A DNA stretch of 39,367 nt. Origin: Kitasatospora humi. GTDB lineage: Bacteria > Actinomycetota > Actinomycetes > Streptomycetales > Streptomycetaceae. How positions within the stretch are numbered: position 1 is the stretch's first letter; each line of letters opens with the position of its first letter. The DNA lies in the NCBI RefSeq assembly GCF_020907985.1, contig NZ_JAJJPA010000059.1, positions 1-39,367 on the forward strand, read 5' to 3'. Shown here piece by piece: positions 25,272 through 33,885 of the stretch. Under the pieces are notes generated by a model. It saw only the letters and a list, made by a program, of their open reading frames with translations. It had not been told where the DNA came from and searched no databases. The translations under genes were made by a program, and so were the position numbers.

Positions 25272-25961
25272 ATGGCGTTCGTTGTCGTCTACGACGCGTG
25301 CGTGCTGTACCCCAACACGCTGCGCGATCTCCTGATCCGTGTCGCGCGAGCCGGCATGGTCCAGGCGAAGTGGACCGAACAGATCCTCGACGAGGTGGAC
25401 CGGGCACTTGCCGGCAAGGTACCGGACGAGGCGAAACGGCGCCGCTTGCGCGAGCTGATGAACCTCGCAGTCCGGGACTGCCTGGTCAGCGGCCACGAGC
25501 CCTTGATGGAAGGCCTGAAGCTCCCCGATCCTGACGACCGCCACGTTCTGGCCACGGCCATCAGGGCGGGTGCCCAGGTCATCGTGACATCCAACCTCAA
25601 GGACTTCCCGGCCAGTTGCCTGGACCAGTGGAACGTCGAAGCGAAGTCACCAGATGATTTCGTCCTCGATCTCATCGGTCTGGACGAGCGGGTCGTCTAC
25701 TCCTGTGCCCAGGAGATCGCCGCTGCCCGACGGAATCCTCCAGTGACCTTCGAGGACGTCCTCACCCAACTCGAGCGTCCGGACTCATCGAGTCAGCCGC
25801 AGCCCTGCGTTCAGGTCCCGCGCCAGCGCTGTGAAGCCTCCGCCCCACTCCCGGGCTGGCACAGAAGCCTCGAATCACACCACGCTCATGTATCCGAGGA
25901 TCGCTTGACTGTTGTCATGGGGCAATCCTCACATCCCGGCCCCCGATCCGCCCATGAATAA
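25272..25961 (+). CDS. PIN-domain protein, putative toxin ribonuclease, with a possibly frameshifted C-terminus
   Basis: 229 aa. A PIN nuclease fold is visible: Asp8 in VYDACVL, Glu41 in the ILDEVDRAL helix, the acidic group LPDPDDRH (residues 85-91) and TSNLKDF (residues 107-112). Such proteins cut RNA using Mg2+. The recognisable part runs to about residue 167 (FEDVLTQLE). After that the reading frame gives 60 residues of Pro/Ser/His-rich sequence unlike the rest. A shift by one base near 25776 gives the plausible ending RSGLIESAAALRSGPAPAL with a stop at 25832-25834. A one-base deletion or a sequencing error is therefore suspected. It pairs with the upstream DNA-binding protein. Confidence 0.75.
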   Translation: MAFVVVYDACVLYPNTLRDLLIRVARAGMVQAKWTEQILDEVDRALAGKVPDEAKRRRLRELMNLAVRDCLVSGHEPLMEGLKLPDPDDRHVLATAIRAGAQVIVTSNLKDFPASCLDQWNVEAKSPDDFVLDLIGLDERVVYSCAQEIAAARRNPPVTFEDVLTQLERPDSSSQPQPCVQVPRQRCEASAPLPGWHRSLESHHAHVSEDRLTVVMGQSSHPGPRSAHE

Positions 25962-26037
25962 GCTTTCAGGCACCACGGGCGGGCTGGACCGAGCGGGCGC
26001 TCACGCACTGTGGCCGGCGGGCTGACCGAGCGGGCGG

Positions 26038-27345
26038 TCACCGCCGTCGCGCGAGCCGCACCGCTGCCTGCACGATCCGGACCTGCTGCTCCACCTGCCG
26101 CCCGACCGATAGCCAGCTGCCGCGCAGGCAGTCCTGGTACTCGGCGCACCAGGCCGCGACCAGGCCGGCCAGCCGTCCGTGCAGCTCGTCGGCTCCGCCC
26201 CGGAGCGGTGCCAGGGCCCGGTGCAGCATCGCCACGGCCCGCAGCGGCACGCAGTGCGCCCACGCCTCGATGCCGGCCAGCCGGGCACCGGTCATCGGCG
26301 GCAGCGGCGGCGCCCCCGGCTGCGGTACCCGCGGGTCCCACTCGTCGGCGAGCGGTTGGAAGACCGGCAGCATCTGCGCGACGCTGCGCAGCAGCGGCGA
26401 GTCCCCGTGCCCCAGAAGCCGGGCGGCGGTGGCGTGGAACTCATGGACCAGTCGGCCGCGTTGCCGCAGCTGCTCGGCTGCGGCAACCAGGCTCGGCGCA
26501 GGATCGGCGACCAGCTCCGTGGTGGCCACCCGTTCGGTGGGCCAGAGCGGGACCTCGACGATCGCGGTGACCCCGCCGTAACGGCTCGGCGCGTGCCAGG
26601 TGGTGGTTCCGACCGCCCAGGAGGAGGCCTGGGAGTGTTCGACCTCGGCCACCTCCGGCATCAGGTAGACGCCAGGGCCCGGACTCGGCCAGTAGAGCGC
26701 GTCATAGACGCCGAGATCCAGTGGGATCCCCAACTCGGCAGCCGACTTGGCGAGCTCCTCGGCCAAGCCCGGGATGTCACCGGTCTCCTGGACGAAGGTG
26801 CCGCCCATCTCGCTGTTGTGCAGCGAGCACTGCACGAACGGGCGCAGCTCGTCGATCAGGTCGAGCAGCGCCCGGGTCTCCGGCAGTGTCCGTCCGACCG
26901 ACGGGGCCCACTCCGGCTGCTCGTCCGCCGCCTGCCGGTAGAAGTACCGGAAGTGGTCGAGGGGTTGGCGCGGGTCGCAGGTCTGGCTCTCGGCCAGCTG
27001 GGCGCCGTCCGGGTCCAGGCAGAGCAGGAAGTTCCAGGTGACCTCGGCGGGTTGGGCCTGATCAGCCAGCACCCGCTGGGCCAGTTCCACGATGGAGGCT
27101 CCGCCAAGCCGCGATTCGTTGGCATGTGCGCCGGCCACCACCAGCACCTGCTCGCGCGCCGCACCGATGGACAGCAGCCGCAGCGGTCGCCCGGCGCGTG
27201 AGGTGCCGACGGTGCGCAGTCGGCAGCGTTCCGGCCATCGGGACACCAACTCACCTGCTGCTGCCTCGGCTTGCTTCAGCGTCGGGTACCGGTCGTACTG
27301 GGCCACTGCGCGGCCCGCTTCGGTCGAGACATCGATGGCGGACAG
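26038..27345 (-). CDS. M14-family zinc carboxypeptidase-like protein
   Basis: 435 aa from the proposed start. Zinc ligands of the M14 fold are present: HxxE in GAHANES (His74, Glu77) and the second His176 in SLHNSEMGG; the general base is probably Glu264 in AIVEVPLW. M14 enzymes remove C-terminal residues or act on peptidoglycan-type peptides; substrate unknown. No signal peptide is seen, so it is likely cytoplasmic. Start choice is unusual: AGGAGG (27352-27357) is 6 nt before a CTG at 27345, and no ATG/GTG fits that site. A GTG at 27306 and a longer frame to 27540 are alternatives. The C-terminal 150 residues are helical and unassigned. It is not part of the conserved synteny block. Confidence 0.75.
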   Translation of the reverse strand: MSAIDVSTEAGRAVAQYDRYPTLKQAEAAAGELVSRWPERCRLRTVGTSRAGRPLRLLSIGAAREQVLVVAGAHANESRLGGASIVELAQRVLADQAQPAEVTWNFLLCLDPDGAQLAESQTCDPRQPLDHFRYFYRQAADEQPEWAPSVGRTLPETRALLDLIDELRPFVQCSLHNSEMGGTFVQETGDIPGLAEELAKSAAELGIPLDLGVYDALYWPSPGPGVYLMPEVAEVEHSQASSWAVGTTTWHAPSRYGGVTAIVEVPLWPTERVATTELVADPAPSLVAAAEQLRQRGRLVHEFHATAARLLGHGDSPLLRSVAQMLPVFQPLADEWDPRVPQPGAPPLPPMTGARLAGIEAWAHCVPLRAVAMLHRALAPLRGGADELHGRLAGLVAAWCAEYQDCLRGSWLSVGRQVEQQVRIVQAAVRLARRR

Positions 27346-28662
27346 AACGCCCCTCCTCTCGCCCCAAGTGCCGCACAGGTGGGCCCTCGGCCACCGGAGC
27401 GTCGGCTTCAACTCCGCTTCGGCAGCGTCGCCTTGACGCACGACCGAGGCAATCAGACGTCCTGGCCTCTCGCCATCGCCCCGGCTGCCTGCTCCATGGC
27501 GAGCGGCCTGACCTCGATCGCCGCCACGACACCATGACACCCTCGCATCAGGTGTGTCGTCCCGTCAGTAGTCCACGACACCTTGATTCCTGTGTCAAGC
27601 ACCCATTGGTACTGCGGGAGTTGAGCCGCGAGGTGGACGATGCCACGGATCAGCCGAGGCAAGCCGGATTCCGACCGGTCAGCGACGGCGGCCACCACTG
27701 CCGGCTCGGCACCGCCGGGGCTTCTGCGGGGAGTGCCTGCGCGCCGACGAAGCGGTCCGCCGGGGTCTGGGGGCCGACCCCGGCCAGGAGGAGGCGGTGC
27801 CCTCGCCCTGGATGCCGTGCAACCCTGCCACCGCCCCCACCGGAGGTCCCTGCGGGCCGCCGATCGCACACCCGGCCTGGCGCTGTTCACCGGGCCCCGC
27901 TGGACCCCGGCTTCCGCTGCCGGATCACCCTCGGTGCCCCGGACGTCACCGTTCGGCAGCGGATCCCGCGCCGCCAGGACCGCCCGGACCGCCGGCCTGC
28001 GGCGATCGCGCCGGCCCGGCCGAGGTGCCCGAGCGGGATCACCGCGCTCACCGGTGGCGCCGTGGTCATCCGGCGCGAGCCGACCTCCCGCCCAGACGGC
28101 GACGAGTGATCATCGGCCGGGGACCCTCTGGCGACGAGGTGATCACCGGCCGGGCGGCCCTCCCGCGACGAGCGAGGTCAGCTCCCGGCGCCTCGGTCCG
28201 CCCGGCTGCCGCCGCGCCGCGGGTCGGCCACGACGGAACCCGGCCGGCCCTGCCGGTGGCGCAGCTGCGGGGCCGGCCGGGCAAGGGCCGTGCTGGTGGT
28301 CCGCGCGATGCTCCGCCTGCGTCTCCTGGCCCTGGTCACCGGGCCCACCGGCCCCACCATCCGCCGGCCCGCCGTGCCCGCCGGCCCGCCGCACACCGGA
28401 TCGGCCCCGCTCCCCCCTGCGCCAGCGGCTCGACGGGGGCCGGCAGTGCCGTTCCTCCCCGGCAGCGCCCCGGGCCCCGTGGGCACCGCACCGAGAGGTG
28501 CCGCTCCCGACAGCGGCGGAAGCGCGGGCAGTGGCTCGACGTCAGCTGACGGTGCGTGAGCGGGTGCCGACCCCACGCAGTCCCGTACCAATCTCCCGTC
28601 GCGCCCGCCCCCGAGCCAAGGCCAGGTTCACCGGAACCGAACCGGTCTGCGACCATGGACCG
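27346..28662. other. 1.3-kb region without a supportable gene
   Basis: Long frames exist on both strands but are driven by extreme GC content; their proteins are Arg/Pro/Gly-rich and show no motif. Between 28040 and 28180 there are degenerate 32-34-bp repeats with GACGAG at 28101, 28133 and 28167. It may be a decayed insertion or the remains of a lost gene between the M14 gene and the phosphoesterase. Confidence 0.5.
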
Positions 28663-29607
28663 ATGCGAAAGCTGTACTCCGTCCCGCTCGCGGTCGCCGC
28701 GACCGGCGCCGCCACACTCGCCTACTCCGCCGGGTACGAAGTCCGCGCATTCCGGCTGCGCCGGGTGGACGTCCCGGTCCTCCCCCACGGGGCCAAGCCG
28801 CTACGGGTACTGCACGTCTCGGACATCCACATGGTGACCGGGCAGCGCAAGAAGCAGCGCTGGCTGCAAAGTCTGGCCGGGCTGCGGCCGGACCTGGTGG
28901 TCAACACCGGTGACAACCTCTCCGACCCCCTGGGCGTGCCGTCCGCGCTGGACGCGCTCGGCCCGCTGATGGAGTTCCCCGGCGTCTACGTCTTCGGTTC
29001 CAACGACTACTACGGCCCGGCCCGCAAGAGCCCTACCCGCTACCTGAAGGCGCTGGCCTCCGGCAACCACGGCCTCAACAACGCCGACGGCACCGGCCGG
29101 CCCGGCATCACCGGCGCCGTCCACAACCCGTGGGAGAAGCTGCGCGACGGATTCGACGCCGCCGGCTGGGTCGACCTGACCAACACCCGCGGCCGCCTCG
29201 CGCTGGCCGGCCTGGACCTCGAGTTCACCGGACTGGACGACCCGCACATCCGCCGCGACCGCTACGCGGCGGTGGCCGGCGGCCCGTCCGCCGACGCCGA
29301 CCTGTCGATCGGCGTGGTGCACGCGCCGTACCTGCGCAGCCTGGACGCCTTCACTGCCGACGGCTACCCGCTGATCCTGGCCGGTCACACCCACGGCGGC
29401 CAGCTCTGCATCCCCTTCTACGGCGCCCTGGTCACCAACTGCGACCTGGACGCCAAGCGGGTCAAGGGTCTCTCCACCCACCGCGCCGGCGGCCGCCAGT
29501 CCTACCTGCACGTCTCCGCCGGCTGCGGCACCAATCGCTACACCCCCGTCCGCTTCGCCTGCCCCCCGGAGGCCACCCTGATGACCCTGACCCCACGGCC
29601 CCGCTAA
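28663..29607 (+). CDS. Membrane-anchored metallophosphoesterase (calcineurin-like)
   Basis: 314 aa. A short hydrophobic N-terminal anchor (residues 5-25) is followed by a calcineurin-like fold with the full dinuclear metal motif set: DIH (Asp54, His56), GDN (Asp84), GSND (Asn114), His220 and GHTH (His242, His244). This is the YkuE-type arrangement; the substrate is unknown. The ATG at 28663 has no clear ribosome binding site, but the family starts here; the same frame stays open for another kilobase upstream without homology. The M. tuberculosis equivalent by position is Rv3683. It is the last chromosomal gene before the tRNA. Confidence 0.9.
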   Translation: MRKLYSVPLAVAATGAATLAYSAGYEVRAFRLRRVDVPVLPHGAKPLRVLHVSDIHMVTGQRKKQRWLQSLAGLRPDLVVNTGDNLSDPLGVPSALDALGPLMEFPGVYVFGSNDYYGPARKSPTRYLKALASGNHGLNNADGTGRPGITGAVHNPWEKLRDGFDAAGWVDLTNTRGRLALAGLDLEFTGLDDPHIRRDRYAAVAGGPSADADLSIGVVHAPYLRSLDAFTADGYPLILAGHTHGGQLCIPFYGALVTNCDLDAKRVKGLSTHRAGGRQSYLHVSAGCGTNRYTPVRFACPPEATLMTLTPRPR

Positions 29608-29683
29608 CCGGATTTCGTCTCCTGACCTGCGTCGGGTAGAGTTCTACTCGTCGCGAAGGAGACGGAGCGACAAACCGCAAGAC

Positions 29684-29760
<77 letters not shown>

Positions 29761-29773
29761 AGTAGTAGCAGGC

Positions 29774-29807
29774 AAGGGCCCTGCCGGAGAGATCCGGTAG
29801 GGCCCTT
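29774..29807. terminator. Bidirectional hairpin between the tRNA and int
   Basis: A 15-bp nearly perfect palindromic stem (29774-29788 with 29793-29807, one G-T pair) with a 4-nt loop is flanked by pyrimidine-rich DNA. It could end both the tRNA transcript and the leftward int operon. It lies on the element side of the junction. Confidence 0.75.
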
Positions 29808-29841
29808 CCTCGTTGTGCGTGACTAACTGCGTGACTATCGC

Positions 29842-31002
29842 TCAGGACCCCTGCTGGAACAGGTCGTCCATGACCACGGCGCCGGTCTGGATCACCGGGC
29901 GGATCTGCTTCCGGTAGACCTCCTCGGTCACGGCCGTGCTGGAGTGCCCGACGAGCCGTGAGATCTCTTCCAGCGGCACCCCGCTGTCGGAGAGCAGCGA
30001 GACGAAGCTGTGACGTAGCTCATGGGGCGTCCATTCGGCGGCATTCACCCCTTCGGCCTTTGCGATGGCGGTGCGGAACGCGCGGCGGACGTGCGAGGGG
30101 TCGAGCTGCTTGCCCACGTCGGAGTGGAAGACGAGGTTGTTCTCCTCCCACTTGTCGTCGGCTGCGTAACGGTCCCAGCCCTGGTCGACCCAGTGATCCC
30201 ACAATGCCTCGACGCAGCGCGCCGGCAGGGCCAGGGTGCGGCGGGACTTCCGGGTCTTGGTGTCCCCCGTAGCCCGCACCGAGCGCCACACCGCCATGTG
30301 GGGTGGCACCGGCGGGTCGGCGTCCGGCTGGCCCTTCAGGAAGACGTGGTCCCAGGTGAGCGGGCGAAGCTCCTCGGTGCGGGCTCCTGTGAGCAGGGAC
30401 ACAACGATGTAGGCGTACATCGAGGTCTTCTCGGCCGCCTTGAGGATGGCTTCCGCCTGAGCGAACGTCAGCGCTTTCGACGGCCGGCCGGGCTGCCCGG
30501 TGGGGACCGAGCACAGCTCCACCACGTTGCGCTTCACCTTGTCGCGGGCCATGGCGCGCTTGACCGAGCGGTTCAGGCAGGAGTGCAGGGCTTGGAGCGT
30601 GCGGGTGCTCAGGGTCTTGGACTTCTGGGCGAGCCACCTGTCGACGTCCTCCGCGCTGAGATCCCGGAGCTTGCGGGCGCCGAGTGACGGGATGACGTGG
30701 GTGCGGCTCAGCGTGGTGAGGTTGGTCAGCGTCCCCTCGTTCCGACCGGCCAGCCCGTACATCAGCCAGTCGTTGACCGCGTTCTCGACGGTGTAGTTCG
30801 TGGGCGCGATGGCCAAGCCGTCCTCGTGATCCCGAAGGATCTCCTTCAGCTTGTTCTTGGCCTCGGTCTTGGTCTTGCCGCTGCCGCGCTTCACGATGCG
30901 CTTGCCGCTCGGGTCGAAGCCCAGACTGGCCGTCGCGATCCAGCGCTGGCGCTTCTCGTCCCAGTGGAGGCCGCCGTCTCCCCGACTACGACGCGTGGCC
31001 AT
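29842..31002 (-). CDS. int: Tyrosine site-specific integrase of the AICE
   Basis: 386 aa from ATG 31002. An arm-binding N-terminus and a core-binding SAM-like domain (about residues 70-160) precede the catalytic domain, which has Arg208 (TGARTEELRPL), a lysine in the beta-hairpin near 249-252, His327 and Arg330 (HELRHSF), His353 (LVGHSS) and the nucleophile Tyr363. All catalytic residues are intact. It catalyses attP x attB recombination at the tRNA-Pro. The start overlaps the xis stop (TGATG), so rep, xis and int are translationally coupled. The frame to 31101 would run into xis and is rejected. Confidence 0.96.
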   Translation of the reverse strand: MATRRSRGDGGLHWDEKRQRWIATASLGFDPSGKRIVKRGSGKTKTEAKNKLKEILRDHEDGLAIAPTNYTVENAVNDWLMYGLAGRNEGTLTNLTTLSRTHVIPSLGARKLRDLSAEDVDRWLAQKSKTLSTRTLQALHSCLNRSVKRAMARDKVKRNVVELCSVPTGQPGRPSKALTFAQAEAILKAAEKTSMYAYIVVSLLTGARTEELRPLTWDHVFLKGQPDADPPVPPHMAVWRSVRATGDTKTRKSRRTLALPARCVEALWDHWVDQGWDRYAADDKWEENNLVFHSDVGKQLDPSHVRRAFRTAIAKAEGVNAAEWTPHELRHSFVSLLSDSGVPLEEISRLVGHSSTAVTEEVYRKQIRPVIQTGAVVMDDLFQQGS

Positions 31003-31184
31003 CAGGCCGTCCCTTCCATCCGCGACGCGACAAAAGCCCGGTACGAGCCATACGGGACGCGGCGAGCCCTGCCGATCTTGATCGAGCCAAGCCGGTTGCA
31101 TCGGATCAGGTCGTAGACCGCCGAGCGCCCGAGCTTGAGCCGAGCCATCACCTCCGGGACCGTGAGCAGGTCATCGTCAGACAC
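31002..31184 (-). CDS. xis: Excisionase (helix-turn-helix, MerR-like)
   Basis: 60 aa. It is a single winged-helix domain: LLTVPEVMARLKLGRSAVYDLI, then SIKIGRARRVPYGSYRAFV. It binds att DNA and turns the integrase toward excision. I chose GTG 31184 because GAAGGAG lies 9 nt upstream; a longer frame to 31232 lacks such a site. The start overlaps the end of rep by 8 nt and its stop overlaps the int start. Confidence 0.92.
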   Translation of the reverse strand: MSDDDLLTVPEVMARLKLGRSAVYDLIRCNRLGSIKIGRARRVPYGSYRAFVASRMEGTA

Positions 31185-32598
31185 GGGTGGGTTCTCCTTC
31201 CGTTCCGGGGGCGGGTTGCAGAGTTTCGGCAAGCCAGGCCTCCGCGGCGGTCAGGCCAGTACCGGCGAAGGCCCAGTGAGCGAGGACGAGGGTTGTCTCA
31301 TCTGGGGTAGCTGCAGCGGGGCCCTGTTCGGGGGCCTGAGCGCGACGCCAGTCGGCACGAGCCTCGCGGAGTGCGCCGAGGGTGGTCGAGTACCGGCGGG
31401 TCTTGGTGGAGAAGTGGCCGCGGAAGCCGAGCATGTGGGCCCAGGCCCGCAGCCGGAGATCGGCCAGTTCAGGACGGCCGCCGAGGGTCCAGCAGGTGCG
31501 GATCATGCGGCGGGCGTGCTCGGGGATGTCGAGGTGGGCCAGTGAGCGGGCCAGGCCTGTGCCGTCGCAGGTGTCGCAGTGCGTGGTGAGGCCAGCGGCG
31601 GTGGGGAGCCGACCACGTCCCGCGCACGGCTTGCAGCACAGGGAGCTGTCGAGTGTGCCCGTCGCTGTCTCGGCGCCCTTTGTCGCGTACTTGGCGATGT
31701 AGGCGGCGACCGCGCGTTCGCTCAGCTCCGAGCCGCCGGCAAACTCGGCGGTCCGGATGGGGCGGATGTCGAGCTGGGTGCCGAAGGCGAAGCGGTACTC
31801 CCGGCCGTCGACCAGCGGGCCGGGGATGTCGGCCCGGCGGGCGGCGGCCCGGATGGCGTCGGAGAGGAGCTGAGTGGAGGCCCAGCGCGGCGGGCAGTCC
31901 GACCCGCCGTCGGGCCCGTCGAGCCGGATGACGGCGTGGAAGTGGACCAGGCCACGGCGCTGGTACTCGGCGACCTTGGCGAAGGACACCCGCGCGTACT
32001 GCCGGAAGGCCCGTTGAGTGAGCCCGGCCCGAGCGGCGAGCTCGCGGCGCAGGTGGATGGAGAAGCGCCGCCAGAGCGCCCCTGAGTGGGCGTTCCAGAG
32101 GACGGCGCCCCGGTAGTCGTAGGTGTCGGGGTTGAGCGGGGTGCCGAGCTCGGGGGCGTCCTGACCGTGAAGCGTGCCGCAGCGGCAGGCACGGACCTGC
32201 CCGGTGCTGTTGGCCGGCCGGTTGTGGACGGGCCCGAAGGACGGCGCGGTGAAGGTGGCGAACACCCGTGGGTGCGTGGCGACTTGGTCGGGCGTGCCCT
32301 TGCCGCCGCGCAGTCCGGCGGTGATCAGGTGGAAGGTGTCGCGGCGGTAGGTCTCGGCACAGGCGGTGCAGCGGGTGGCCCGGCGGTTGTTGCAGCGGAC
32401 CAGGAGTTGACCGGCGGGCAGGTCGGTCGAGGCCAGGTGGCGTCGGATCTCGCCGGTTGCGGTGCTGACCTCGGTGCGCTCTCCGTCGAGGCGGACCGGG
32501 TGGGTGCAGCCACCGAGGCCCTGGAGTTGGCGGGCGAGGGCGGGCAGGGTGCCGAGCTGGACCAGGGTGGCCAGCTCGGCGACGGGCGGCAGGGTCAC
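31177..32598 (-). CDS. RepSA-like rolling-circle replication initiator (HUH endonuclease)
   Basis: 473 aa. It carries two Cys-rich metal-binding parts (CNNRRATRCTAC near residue 69, and CCKPC...HCDTC near 320-345). The HUH motif is HFH (His219, His221) in GLVHFHAVIRLDG. The YIAKYATKG motif contains the catalytic Tyr300 or Tyr304. A preceding VFATFTAPSFGPVH segment matches Rep motif 1. It should nick the double-strand origin of the excised element and start rolling-circle replication, as RepSA does in pSAM2. Start GTG 32598 overlaps the previous small gene (GTGA). Confidence 0.93.
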   Translation of the reverse strand: MTLPPVAELATLVQLGTLPALARQLQGLGGCTHPVRLDGERTEVSTATGEIRRHLASTDLPAGQLLVRCNNRRATRCTACAETYRRDTFHLITAGLRGGKGTPDQVATHPRVFATFTAPSFGPVHNRPANSTGQVRACRCGTLHGQDAPELGTPLNPDTYDYRGAVLWNAHSGALWRRFSIHLRRELAARAGLTQRAFRQYARVSFAKVAEYQRRGLVHFHAVIRLDGPDGGSDCPPRWASTQLLSDAIRAAARRADIPGPLVDGREYRFAFGTQLDIRPIRTAEFAGGSELSERAVAAYIAKYATKGAETATGTLDSSLCCKPCAGRGRLPTAAGLTTHCDTCDGTGLARSLAHLDIPEHARRMIRTCWTLGGRPELADLRLRAWAHMLGFRGHFSTKTRRYSTTLGALREARADWRRAQAPEQGPAAATPDETTLVLAHWAFAGTGLTAAEAWLAETLQPAPGTEGEPTRV

Positions 32599-32789
32599 TT
32601 ACCGCCCCTGTTCACGATCTGGACGCCGGTCCGTGTGCCGGATTCCACGGCGGGCGCGAGCACGGTGTGGGCGAGGTAGAAGCCGAACAAGGCGATGACG
32701 ACGGCGACCCAGACCCGGATGCCGAGGAACTTGATCGCGGTCCAGGCGACGATGCCGAGGACGACGACCAGGGGGAGGCTGACGGTCAT
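32595..32789 (-). CDS. Small AICE membrane protein
   Basis: 64 aa. Two hydrophobic helices (about residues 4-20 and 26-46) are followed by a polar tail. Genes of this form usually precede rep in Streptomyces AICEs; a role in spread or in replication at the membrane is possible but unproven. ATG 32789 is preceded by GAAAGGA. Its stop overlaps the rep GTG. Confidence 0.8.
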   Translation of the reverse strand: MTVSLPLVVVLGIVAWTAIKFLGIRVWVAVVIALFGFYLAHTVLAPAVESGTRTGVQIVNRGGK

Positions 32790-32804
32790 GATTGGGCGGT
32801 CCTT

Positions 32805-32993
32805 TCAGCGGGCGGGGCAGCGGTGGGTGCGGGCGGCGAGCTCGGCGGCGGCGCGCGAGTCGTAGTCGGCGGAGAAGCCGCAGCGCGGCGCGGTGCAGGC
32901 GGCGGTGTGCTTCTCGCGGCCCCGGCTGTCGTAGAAGGTGGCGACCTGGACGGGACCGATCCGGATCACGTTGCGGAAGCGGCGGTTGGGCAT
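32805..32993 (-). CDS. 'Mobile element transfer protein' family, small
   Basis: 62 aa. It has the family's conserved RFRNVIRIGPVQVATFYDSRG start and an AACTAPRCGFSADYDSRAAAELAARTH core with two cysteines and a late Cys-containing tip, possibly a zinc-ribbon-like fold. It is common in AICEs, where it lies between spd genes and rep; its function is unknown. The start is 3 nt after the stop of the preceding gene, so it is translated by coupling. Confidence 0.85.
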   Translation of the reverse strand: MPNRRFRNVIRIGPVQVATFYDSRGREKHTAACTAPRCGFSADYDSRAAAELAARTHRCPAR

Positions 32994-32996
32994 GGG

Positions 32997-33182
32997 TCAG
33001 CGCTCGCTGGGGTCGGTAAGGAAGTCGTCCGTGTGGTCGGTGAGCCACTGGCGGATCTCGGCGCTCTCCTCGGCGTCGGCGGTGAGGATGGCGCGTTCGG
33101 CGGTGGCCACCGCGGCGACGAGCTGATTGCGGCGGGTGAGTTCGGCGGCGCGCTGCAAGGCGCGCAGGGTGGACGGGCGCAT
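32997..33182 (-). CDS. Small helical AICE protein
   Basis: 61 aa, predicted all-helical: STLRALQRAAELTRRNQLVAA, then EESAEIRQWLTDHTDDFL. It contains no membrane segment. ATG 33182 has ACAGGAG 8 nt upstream. I recognise it as one of the short unassigned genes of AICE transfer operons, without known function. Confidence 0.8.
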   Translation of the reverse strand: MRPSTLRALQRAAELTRRNQLVAAVATAERAILTADAEESAEIRQWLTDHTDDFLTDPSER

Positions 33183-33196
33183 GGTGGGATCTCCTG

Positions 33197-33811
33197 TCAG
33201 AGCTGGGCGGTGATGGCTTCGGCCAGCGGGGCGGGGATGCCGAGACGGGCACGCAGCGTGGGCACGTCGATGGGCATTCCGGTCTGGTTTCGATGGTGTT
33301 CAGCGACCTTGCGGGCGTGTTCGACCAGGGCGGCCGGGACAGCGACCGGGGCTGGTCCCGGGAGCAGGGGCGGCGCGTCGACGGACGGCAGGTTGTCGTC
33401 ATCCGGCGCCGTCGACTCCATTGCTGCGATCGACTCTTGGGGCGTCGTGGCGCCCGAGTGGGCGAGGAGCGTGCCGCCGAGGAAGGCCACGGCGGGCCAC
33501 CCGGCGACGAGGATGCGCAGCCAGGCCGGGACAGCTGCCACGTCGAGGAGTCCGGCGGTGGCGATGTTGGCGCCGAGGGATGCGGCAAGGGCGATGAGGA
33601 ACCAGCACCAGCCGGAGGCCCGATTCGCCCCGGAGCGCATCCGACGCCAGGCGGCGACCAACAACAGGTCGACCGAGACCGGGTAGGCCCAGGCCTTCCA
33701 GCCGTGCTGGCCGGCCGCTCCGGCGATGTCGTGCAGATGCGCGAAGGACAGCGCCGCGGCGATCACAGCCTGGACCAACACGGCGTCCACGCGGCGCAGT
33801 TGGGCACGCAA
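33197..33811 (-). CDS. SpdB/DUF2637-like membrane protein (plasmid spread)
   Basis: 204 aa. Four hydrophobic segments (about residues 10-30, 40-58, 66-92 and 96-118) form a membrane half; a Pro/Ala linker and a soluble helical C-terminus (EHARKVAEHHRNQTGMPI...LRARLGIP) follow, the latter resembling a small HTH-like module. Spd proteins help spread transferred DNA within the recipient mycelium. The start is TTG 33811 because AAAGGAGG lies about 8 nt upstream; no ATG or GTG fits. It is 74 nt downstream of the translocase gene. Confidence 0.85.
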   Translation of the reverse strand: MRAQLRRVDAVLVQAVIAAALSFAHLHDIAGAAGQHGWKAWAYPVSVDLLLVAAWRRMRSGANRASGWCWFLIALAASLGANIATAGLLDVAAVPAWLRILVAGWPAVAFLGGTLLAHSGATTPQESIAAMESTAPDDDNLPSVDAPPLLPGPAPVAVPAALVEHARKVAEHHRNQTGMPIDVPTLRARLGIPAPLAEAITAQL

Positions 33812-33885
33812 GGGGACGCCTCCTTTCGGGCGTGACGAGGTAGGGACTCGGCGCGGGACGGCGCGCCACCGGGGTGGGGGAGGGG

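Noticed and set aside
27640..28662. Upstream extension of the phosphoesterase frame (340 codons)
   Set aside because: The added part is Pro/Arg/Gly-rich without similarity; the family starts at the Met encoded at 28663.
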